Of a stretch of DNA of 64,000 bases, positions 9,057 through 15,620 are shown piece after piece. A model generated the notes under the pieces. The model was not told the origin of the DNA and did not search any database. It saw only the letters and a program-made list of their open reading frames with translations. Origin of the DNA: Korobacter sp963703075 (lineage in GTDB: Bacteria; Acidobacteriota; Terriglobia; Terriglobales; Acidobacteriaceae); assembly GCA_963703075.1 (NCBI GenBank), contig OY969786.1:1116001-1180000 (forward strand), given 5' to 3'. A program made the position numbers and the translations under genes. Numbering within the stretch: position 1 is the first letter of the stretch; each line of letters starts with the position of its first letter.

Positions 9057-9885
9057 GGTCCGCACCATCGCCGTCATCGGCGCGGGCACCATGGGACGAA
9101 GCATCGCGCAGGCCGCCGCCACCGGCGGCTTTCGCACCATCTTAGAAGACATTCTACCGACTGCGCTACGCAAGGCCGAAGATGCGATCTCGGCCGAGCT
9201 CTCCCGCGCCGTCGAATCCGGACAGGTCGAACAGGCCGCCGCCGCGGCGGCGCTGGCACGCATCGAATTCGCTTCCAACCTTGAAGACGCTGCCCGCGAC
9301 GCCGACATGGTCATCGAGGCAGTGGCCGACGAACTCGAGTCGAAGCTCGAGATCTTCGTCCATCTCGACAAGGTCTGCCGTCCCGACACCATCCTCGTTT
9401 CCAACACTCACACCCAGAGCATCACGGAGATGGCGTCGGTCATTTATCGTGCTCCGAAGTGCATTGCCATGCGCTTCCCACGACCGCCGCACCATTCGAA
9501 GGTGCTGGAAATCGTTCGCGGACTTGAAACCAGCGAGGAGACGGTCGCGGCGGCGCTCTTGGTGACGCAGCGCATGCAGAAGGAGCCAATCCTGCTGCGC
9601 GAGACGCCGGGCGCCATCACTGCGCGCATCCAGGCGCTGCTGTGCAACGAGGCGTTCCGCATGCTGGGCGAAGAACTGGCCACGGCGGACGAAATCGATA
9701 AAGCCATCCAGCAGGGGCTTGGCCTGGCAGTCGGACCGCTCGCGATGGCCGAGGAAGCGGGGCTGGAGAGCCGGCTGCGGACGTTGGAGTATCTTCACAG
9801 AACCCTGGGCGAAACTTATCGCCCGGCGCGCCTGCTCGAAGAGTACGTGCGCGGGAACAGGAAATCACTGCGCGCCAACGGCTAA
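9049..9885 (+). CDS. 3-hydroxyacyl-CoA dehydrogenase family protein with altered active site
   Basis: 278 residues with the N-terminal Rossmann fold (IAVIGAGTMGRSIAQ) and the C-terminal helical domain (GLGLAVGPLAMAEEAGL). Family members oxidise L-3-hydroxyacyl-CoA with NAD. The catalytic motif HFFNP is here RFPRP (residues 142-146), so the catalytic His is Arg142 and the conserved Asn is Arg145; the paired Glu (E154) and the downstream Lys remain. SNTSS is SNTHT (residues 118-122). The start is TTG 9049, overlapping the 65-residue ORF. Activity may be lost or changed; NAD binding looks intact. Confidence 0.85.
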   Translation: MIEVRTIAVIGAGTMGRSIAQAAATGGFRTILEDILPTALRKAEDAISAELSRAVESGQVEQAAAAAALARIEFASNLEDAARDADMVIEAVADELESKLEIFVHLDKVCRPDTILVSNTHTQSITEMASVIYRAPKCIAMRFPRPPHHSKVLEIVRGLETSEETVAAALLVTQRMQKEPILLRETPGAITARIQALLCNEAFRMLGEELATADEIDKAIQQGLGLAVGPLAMAEEAGLESRLRTLEYLHRTLGETYRPARLLEEYVRGNRKSLRANG

Positions 9886-9896
9886 GGCGGTTTGCG

Positions 9897-10187
9897 CTAC
9901 GCCGCTTCCAGCACCGACAAGATATTGCCCGCGGGATCCTTGAACCAGGCGATGGTAGGACCATTCCCGCGTGAAATGCCTCGTTCATCCGTCTTCAAGT
10001 TGGGTTCGTTATAGATTTCGAATTTCACCCCGCGTTGGGTGAGTTCATCAACGGTTTTTTCTACGTTATCGACGGGGAAATTTAAAACGGTGAACGACGC
10101 CGGCTGGTGATTAGGTTTTAGATACATGAGAGCCTTGGTGGTGCCGGAGAGGGGAACGACCAGGGTACCTTCCGGACCGTTGGAAAC
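9897..10187 (-). pseudogene. VOC (glyoxalase-fold) gene remnant, C-terminal part only
   Basis: The open frame on the minus strand begins right after an in-frame TAA (10190-10188) and encodes only the second half of a VOC-superfamily protein: a strand pair ending in KALMYLKPNHQPASFTVLNF, then DNVEKTVDELTQRGVKFEIY and the typical end WFKDPAGNILSVLE. The first half, with the N-terminal metal ligand and first beta-alpha-beta unit, is absent, and I found no trace of it in any minus-strand frame up to 10400. ATG 10127 could still start a 76-residue fragment. Probably a 5'-truncated relic. Confidence 0.7.
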
Positions 10188-10396
10188 TTAAATGGGATGG
10201 CGGAAACAGCTTTGGGGTGGTTCGTTCTCCGCTGATCGCGTCGGGCTTCTCCGAATCTGGGGACTGATTTTTCCCGGCACTCAGGTTGCAAGCGAAGGGA
10301 TGCAGTACAGTGTTCTCCCTGCGGTGAGAACATGCCCGGAGAGGCGTTTGTGGCTCCGCCGGCCCATGAGTGAATCGCAAAAAGGAGCGACCGAGA

Positions 10397-11206
10397 ATGA
10401 ACATTCCGATTTCCATCAAAAGAGCACAGAGAGTCCTTCATCCTCTTGCGATCGTATGCATGATATTGAGCTGCTGCACGCTTCCGGCGCAGACCGCGGC
10501 GAAGAGCCAAGCCCACGGAATTCGCAACATCGTTTTAGTGCATGGCGCGTGGGCCGACGGCTCGGGATGGAAAGGCGTCTACGATATTCTCGTGAAGGAT
10601 GGGTATAACGTCAGCATCGTGCAAGAGCCGGAGACGTCGTTCCAGGAGGACGTCGCCGCCACCAAACGGATCATTGCGCTGCAAGATGGACCGTGCATTC
10701 TGGTGGCTCATAGTTATGGCGGAGCGGTCATCACCGAAGCCGGAACGGGCGCGTCGGTGGCGGGATTGGTGTACATCGCCGCCCACATGCCGGACGCGGG
10801 AGAGAATGAAGCGGACGATGGCAAGCGTTTTCCCAGCGACCTGAGCAAGTCCACCGCGATCAAGAAGACAGACGATGGTTTCACCTATCTCGACCCTGCG
10901 CAGTTTCATGAATTGTTCGCAGCCGACCTGCCTGCCGATCAGGCCGCTTTGATGGCGCGCTCGCAAGTCCTGAACAAAGCGGAGAATTTCAAAGCCGTCA
11001 TCACAACGCCTGCTTGGAGAAGCAAGCCGAGCTGGATGTTGGTGGCCGGTAGCGATCGGACCATCAATCCTGAGCTTGAACGCTGGTATGCCAAGCGAGC
11101 GAGTAGCCACACGATGGAAGTTGCAGGCGCCAGCCACTCGGTTTATGTTTCACGGCCGAAGGACGTTGCCGCTGTGATCGAAGAGGCTGCCTCGCAGGCG
11201 CACTAA
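10397..11206 (+). CDS. Secreted alpha/beta hydrolase
   Basis: 269 residues with an N-terminal signal segment (hydrophobic run ending near LPAQT) and an alpha/beta hydrolase fold. Marks: oxyanion region VLVHGAWADGSGW, nucleophile elbow VAHSYGG, acid in AGSDRTINPE and the general-base His in GASHSVYV. Close relatives are esterases of the salicylate/polyneuridine esterase type; the substrate is unknown. AAAGGAG lies 9 nt before ATG 10397, which fixes the start over an upstream in-frame ATG at 10370. It converges with the small membrane protein gene and overlaps it by 4 bp. Confidence 0.88.
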   Translation: MNIPISIKRAQRVLHPLAIVCMILSCCTLPAQTAAKSQAHGIRNIVLVHGAWADGSGWKGVYDILVKDGYNVSIVQEPETSFQEDVAATKRIIALQDGPCILVAHSYGGAVITEAGTGASVAGLVYIAAHMPDAGENEADDGKRFPSDLSKSTAIKKTDDGFTYLDPAQFHELFAADLPADQAALMARSQVLNKAENFKAVITTPAWRSKPSWMLVAGSDRTINPELERWYAKRASSHTMEVAGASHSVYVSRPKDVAAVIEEAASQAH

Positions 11207-11445
11207 GCACGACGGGGACCGTCGACCCGACGAAACTTCCAGGCAAAGCCAGCCATGAACTCGCCGATGGCGAAGACCCAGAACGGCCAGTGGTGGAACA
11301 GGGAAGTCGGATCCCATCCGATACTCTGCCCAGGAATGAACAATCGCGCGTAGATGAGAAGGATGGCGACCATGGCCATTACAAATAGGAGAACGGCAAC
11401 GATGAGGCTAAGGATGCCGGCCATACAACTCTTCAACAAGCTCAT
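11203..11445 (-). CDS. Small inner-membrane protein, two hydrophobic segments
   Basis: 80 residues. A long hydrophobic run (about residues 8-36, ILSLIVAVLLFVMAMVAILL) is followed by a polar loop and a weaker one around WPFWVFAIGEFMAGFAW, then a basic tail (KFRRVDGPRR). GGAGG stands 4 nt before ATG 11445, so this start is preferred over ATG 11457. No family recognised. Confidence 0.7.
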   Translation of the reverse strand: MSLLKSCMAGILSLIVAVLLFVMAMVAILLIYARLFIPGQSIGWDPTSLFHHWPFWVFAIGEFMAGFAWKFRRVDGPRRA

Positions 11446-11681
11446 GTAGCCTCCCATGGTTTGGATGGAGATCTAATTTCCCGAGTCTAGAAGTTAGATA
11501 GCTTATACAAGCTGGGAATTATAGCTGGAACGAACGGCGCCGCCCGAGTACACGCTTCCCGCGAAGAAGTAGGTTTGCTTTCACGGAGGGAACCGAACTG
11601 AGGGTGGCGTTCCCGCCGCCCTCTTCGTTTGCCGGAACTTTCCTGGGCGCCGGTGCGTACTGGTGATCAGGAGAGTGGTGT

Positions 11682-12932
11682 ATGCGCCTCGCCCTTGACA
11701 TCATCGGACAGACTTTTCGTACTCTCTGGGCCCACAAGCTGCGGTCGTTTCTCACCATGTTCGGCATCGCGTGGGGGGTGGGCTCGCTGCTCCTGCTGGT
11801 CGGACTCGGCGAAGGCTTTCGCTCCGGCAATGTGCGGCAGCTGAATAGCTTCGGCGAAGACATCGAATTCATCTTTCCGGGCCGCGCTCCGGCAGTGGCG
11901 GGCAACATGAGCTCCGGGCATGCCTATAAGTTGACGATCCAGGATGCGCAGGACATTGCAACGCAGGCGCCCTATGTCCGGGCGGTATCGCCGGTGCTGG
12001 TGCGCGAAGACATTCGCGAGGTGAGCCAGTTCGGCAGCACCAACGGACAGGTCACCGGCATCCTTCCCAACTTCAACCAGATTCGCTACCTGCCGCTGGC
12101 CACCGGTCGGTGGCTCAACGACCTCGACGAATCGCAGCGCCGCGATGTTGCCGTGATCGGCGACGAGATGGTCAAGAACCTTTTCCCTGAGAAGCAGAAC
12201 CCGCTGGGCAGCTCGATCCTGCTGAACGGCCGCAGCTTCGAGGTGATAGGCGTAGTGCAACGGGTGGGGAAGGGCGACGACAACTCGACCAACAACCGCG
12301 TGTTTATTCCGTTCTCTGCGATGCATACGTATTTCCCGCTGAAACAGGAGCAGGAAGACAACGCGCTCAGCTTTATCAACTTCCGCCCGAAATCGCGCGA
12401 GCAGCATGCGCTGGCCATGGCGGAGGTGAAGGAAATCATCGCCCGGAATCACGGCTTCGACGCGCGCAACGATGACGCGTTCGAGGCGTGGGACAGCGTG
12501 CGCACCGCGGAGATGGTGGGAAAGATCTTCGATGCGATGAATGTCTTCCTTGGCTCAGTCGGTATTGTCACCCTCGCTCTCGGGGCGATCGGGATCATCA
12601 ACATCATGCTGGTAGCGGTTTCCGAACGCACCCGCGAGATCGGTCTACGCAAGGCGTTAGGCGCGACGAACCGCAGCGTGCTCGCGCAGTTCTTCCTCGA
12701 AGGCACGTTCCTGACGCTCTTCAGCGGAGGACTTGGCCTGGCGGCAGCGATCGGATTTTGTGCCTTGCTGGCGCAGTTGCCAGCGCCTCCGGGATTTGAC
12801 ACGCCGCGGGTAGTGCCGATGTCGGCGGCGGTTGCGATTGGGACCCTGGCCTTGGCAGGAGTGGTCGCCGGACTTTATCCGGCACGCAAAGCAGCGCTCA
12901 TGGCACCGGTTGATGCGCTGCGGCAGGAGTAA
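11682..12932 (+). CDS. MacB/FtsX-type ABC transporter permease, copy 1
   Basis: 416 residues: an N-terminal membrane segment, a large periplasmic MacB_PCD domain (about residues 45-255), then three C-terminal membrane segments of the FtsX type, with the coupling motif SERTREIGLRKALGATNRSV and the end PARKAALMAPVDALRQE. It forms the membrane part of a mechanotransmitting ABC system that exports drugs, peptides or lipoproteins. The paralogous gene follows after 5 bp. No ATPase or membrane-fusion protein is adjacent, as in the duplicated orphan permeases common in Acidobacteria. ATG 11682 has AGGAG about 9 nt upstream. Confidence 0.9.
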   Translation: MRLALDIIGQTFRTLWAHKLRSFLTMFGIAWGVGSLLLLVGLGEGFRSGNVRQLNSFGEDIEFIFPGRAPAVAGNMSSGHAYKLTIQDAQDIATQAPYVRAVSPVLVREDIREVSQFGSTNGQVTGILPNFNQIRYLPLATGRWLNDLDESQRRDVAVIGDEMVKNLFPEKQNPLGSSILLNGRSFEVIGVVQRVGKGDDNSTNNRVFIPFSAMHTYFPLKQEQEDNALSFINFRPKSREQHALAMAEVKEIIARNHGFDARNDDAFEAWDSVRTAEMVGKIFDAMNVFLGSVGIVTLALGAIGIINIMLVAVSERTREIGLRKALGATNRSVLAQFFLEGTFLTLFSGGLGLAAAIGFCALLAQLPAPPGFDTPRVVPMSAAVAIGTLALAGVVAGLYPARKAALMAPVDALRQE

Positions 12933-12937
12933 ACGTT

Positions 12938-14179
12938 ATGGTCCGCGATCTGCTCGAACAAGCAAATAGCGCGATGCGCCACGACCGTCGCCGTACGGCG
13001 CTGACCATGCTGGGCATGGCATGGGGCATTGCCACGGTGGTGCTGTTGCTCGCCTACGGCTCCGGCTTTGGACGCGCCATCACCACCATCTTTTCGCATT
13101 TCGGTGTGAAGATCATCGGGGTGTTTCCGGGACGTACGTCGCAACAAGCGGGAGGTCAGAAGGCGGGAACGCAGGTGCGGCTCACGCTCGATGATCTCGA
13201 TCGCTTGGCGACCAATGTTCCGATGGTCAAGCGCATCAGCCCGGTGGCGTACCAGCAGACCACGATTTCCAACGATACCCGCAGTTACAACTTCCAGGTC
13301 ACCGGCGCGTATCCGAACATCGAGCGCATTCAAGTTGTGAACGTGGACGCAGGACGCTTTTTCAATGAAGAAGACCTGGCGCAGAAGGCGCGGGTGGCAG
13401 TAATCGGCTCGGAGGCCAAGACGAAGCTGTTCTCCGGTGCTTATGCTCTCGGTCAGCGGATCCGCATCAATGGCATTTCGTTCGAAGTGATCGGGGTGGT
13501 CGAACCGCGCATGCAAGAGGACGACAGCGACATCAACCGGCAGATCTATATTCCGTTTTCTACCATGAGCGACCTGAAGGATACGCACTATCTCGACGGC
13601 ATCTGGCTGGATTACGAGACCGATCAATATGACTTGGTGGAGCACGGCGTCCGCAGCACGCTGGCGGACAGCCATGGCTTCAGACCCGACGACAACCGTG
13701 CGGTCTTCGTCTTTGACGCCATGAAGCAGGTGAAGCAGTTCTCCATTATTACGATGGGCCTGAAAGTTCTGCTCGCGTTCATCGGCACCCTGACGCTCGG
13801 CATCGGTGGGGTCGGGCTGATGAACATCATGCTGGTGTCGGTGACGCAGCGCACGCGGGAGATTGGCGTAGAAAAAGCACTGGGCGGGCGACGCCGCGAC
13901 ATTCTCTTCCAGTTCCTTGCCGAGGCGCTGACCATCACTTTCATCGGCGGCGCGCTGGGCATCGTGCTGGCATATGTTGTGTCGTTCAGCGTCGGCCGAC
14001 TGCCGTTTTATAGTGCGCTGGCGAAGAACGCCGAGGCCGCGGACATCCGCCTGGTGATTGACCCCAGCACCCTGGTGGTGGCAACGGTGATCCTGATTGT
14101 CGTCGGGATTGTCAGCGGTATGCTGCCGGCGATCAAGGCGGCTCGCCTGGATCCGATCGAGGCGCTGCGCTACGAATAG
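12938..14179 (+). CDS. MacB/FtsX-type ABC transporter permease, copy 2
   Basis: 413 residues, same architecture as its upstream neighbour: N-terminal membrane segment (LTMLGMAWGIATVVLLLAYG), periplasmic MacB_PCD domain, three C-terminal membrane segments with TQRTREIGVEKALGGRRRDI and the end PAIKAARLDPIEALRYE. The 5-bp spacing suggests one operon and a heterodimer. No ATP-binding subunit is encoded next to the pair, so the ATPase must come from elsewhere or the pair has another role. Confidence 0.9.
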   Translation: MVRDLLEQANSAMRHDRRRTALTMLGMAWGIATVVLLLAYGSGFGRAITTIFSHFGVKIIGVFPGRTSQQAGGQKAGTQVRLTLDDLDRLATNVPMVKRISPVAYQQTTISNDTRSYNFQVTGAYPNIERIQVVNVDAGRFFNEEDLAQKARVAVIGSEAKTKLFSGAYALGQRIRINGISFEVIGVVEPRMQEDDSDINRQIYIPFSTMSDLKDTHYLDGIWLDYETDQYDLVEHGVRSTLADSHGFRPDDNRAVFVFDAMKQVKQFSIITMGLKVLLAFIGTLTLGIGGVGLMNIMLVSVTQRTREIGVEKALGGRRRDILFQFLAEALTITFIGGALGIVLAYVVSFSVGRLPFYSALAKNAEAADIRLVIDPSTLVVATVILIVVGIVSGMLPAIKAARLDPIEALRYE

Positions 14180-14199
14180 TTGCGGTCGGGCGAAGTCGG

Positions 14200-14205
14200 T
14201 ACAAT
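14200..14205 (+). promoter_or_regulatory. -10-like hexamer giving a leaderless transcript
   Basis: TACAAT ends exactly 6 nt before ATG 14212, and no Shine-Dalgarno sequence is present. A transcript starting at the A of the ATG would be leaderless. Confidence 0.45.
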
Positions 14206-14211
14206 CTCATC

Positions 14212-14499
14212 ATGCCGAACTCCCGTCTCGACCGCGTGCTCGAGCATCTGCGCCAGTACGAGCATCCGCTGCTTGTCTTCGATGCCCGCGCCAAGGGCGA
14301 GACGGTAGAGGTAATCATCCAATTCAAAGATCCGCCGGTGCCGGTGCATACGTATGTTTTCGAACTGCACCCGCGTGATCTCGAACACCCGCAATTTCCC
14401 TGGACCTTCCAACGCCAGCTTTACGACTGCATGCACGACTACTTCGTGGAGATGTTCACGCGAACGCCGCAGAGCCTGAACGAAAAGGTCAAACCGTGA
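14212..14499 (+). CDS. Hypothetical protein coupled to a MidA-type methyltransferase
   Basis: 95 residues, acidic and soluble, with a predicted beta-rich middle (LLVFDARAKGETVEVIIQF, PVHTYVFELHPRDL) and a C-terminal helix (QRQLYDCMHDYFVEMF). No signal peptide. Its TGA overlaps the GTG of the methyltransferase in a GTGA arrangement, implying translational coupling. I do not recognise the family. Confidence 0.8.
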   Translation: MPNSRLDRVLEHLRQYEHPLLVFDARAKGETVEVIIQFKDPPVPVHTYVFELHPRDLEHPQFPWTFQRQLYDCMHDYFVEMFTRTPQSLNEKVKP

Positions 14500-15614
14500 C
14501 GTTGCGCGACGAGATCGTCGCCATCATTCGCCGCGAAGGTCCGATCCCGTTCTCACGCTACATGGCCCTCTGTCTTTATCATCCGGAACTCGGCTACTAC
14601 TCACGGCGGCAGGAAAAATTCGGCAAGACTGGCGATTTCTACACCTCGAGCGATGTTCACGCGGTTTTCGGCCGGCTGCTGGCGCGGCAGTTTGAAGAAA
14701 TGTGGCGCACCCTGGACGCGCCTGCCACGATCGACATTCTCGAACTCGGTCCGGGACGCGGACTTTTCGCGCAGGACGTGCTCGATTGGGCCGGGAAAAA
14801 GTTTCCTGATTTCGCAGCCGGGCTGCGGTACCGGATGGTGGAGGGTTCGCCGAGCCTGCGCACGCGCTTGCGTGAACGCTTCGCGGCCGACCCGCGAGTG
14901 AACGTCTACGAGGAACTTGAAGCCGCCGCCAGCGAATGCGGAGAGGCGCTCATCATCTTCGGCAACGAGTTCTTCGACGCGATCCCGGTGGAAATCGTTT
15001 CCGAGAAAGGCGAGCTGAGGGTGGGGGAATTCGATGGGCAGTTCGTGGAGACATGGGCCGACCAATCGCCGCAGACGACCGAATTCCTTTTCCGCTTCGG
15101 CGCCAATCCGCGGCCCGAGGAGCGGGTAGAAGCGCCGCGCCAGGGGAACGCGTGGATGCAGCGCATCGCAAACGTCTTCGCCAACCGCCGGGGTTATGCG
15201 ATCTTCATCGACTATGGCTACACCCGTGAGCAATTGCTCGCGGAGCGGCACCGCGACAGCCTGATGACCTACCGCGACCACCAGACTTCCACCAACCCCT
15301 ACGAGGCCCCGGGCGAACAGGACATTACGGCGCACGTCAACTTCACGGCGCTGCAGCATGTAGCGGAAGCGAATGGCATGGAGTCGGTGGGCCTGGTCAC
15401 GCAATCGCAACTGCTGCTGGGCATCGGGCACGACACAGAATTCGCCGACGCCTTCGAATTATGCGTCCTGCCACAGGAGCGGGTGAAGGTTACATTCCAG
15501 CTCAAGCACCTTATTTCCCCGGAAGCCATGGGAGAATCGTTCAGCGCGCTCTTCCTGGCGCGAGGCGTGGCAAAAGAAAAAGCCGCTCAACTGAGCGGCC
15601 TCTCGTTCCGTTGA
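14496..15614 (+). CDS. SAM-dependent methyltransferase, MidA/NDUFAF7 family
   Basis: 372 residues. Family marks: RYMALCLYHPELGYYS, GDFYTSSDVHAVFG, SAM-binding ELGPGRG, and FGNEFFDAIPVE. The mitochondrial relative methylates an Arg of complex I subunit NDUFS2; bacterial members are thought to methylate proteins, with targets mostly unknown. The start is GTG 14496, overlapping the upstream ORF by 4 nt. The last 45 nt also encode, on the other strand, the terminator of the convergent M1-like gene. Confidence 0.9.
   Translation: MTLRDEIVAIIRREGPIPFSRYMALCLYHPELGYYSRRQEKFGKTGDFYTSSDVHAVFGRLLARQFEEMWRTLDAPATIDILELGPGRGLFAQDVLDWAGKKFPDFAAGLRYRMVEGSPSLRTRLRERFAADPRVNVYEELEAAASECGEALIIFGNEFFDAIPVEIVSEKGELRVGEFDGQFVETWADQSPQTTEFLFRFGANPRPEERVEAPRQGNAWMQRIANVFANRRGYAIFIDYGYTREQLLAERHRDSLMTYRDHQTSTNPYEAPGEQDITAHVNFTALQHVAEANGMESVGLVTQSQLLLGIGHDTEFADAFELCVLPQERVKVTFQLKHLISPEAMGESFSALFLARGVAKEKAAQLSGLSFR
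15572..15599 (-). terminator. Rho-independent terminator of the M1-like gene, inside the midA-type CDS
   Basis: On the minus strand an 8-bp perfect stem (GCCGCTCA pairing with TGAGCGGC) is followed by TTTTTCTTTT, 22 nt past the M1-like stop codon. On the plus strand the same bases are the last codons of the methyltransferase gene. Confidence 0.8.
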
Positions 15615-15620
15615 ATCTGC

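Noticed and set aside
11600..11623. GAGGGTGGCG/CGCCGCCCTC hairpin as terminator
   Set aside because: It is upstream of the permease operon with only a weak TTCGTTT after it, and no plus-strand gene ends nearby.
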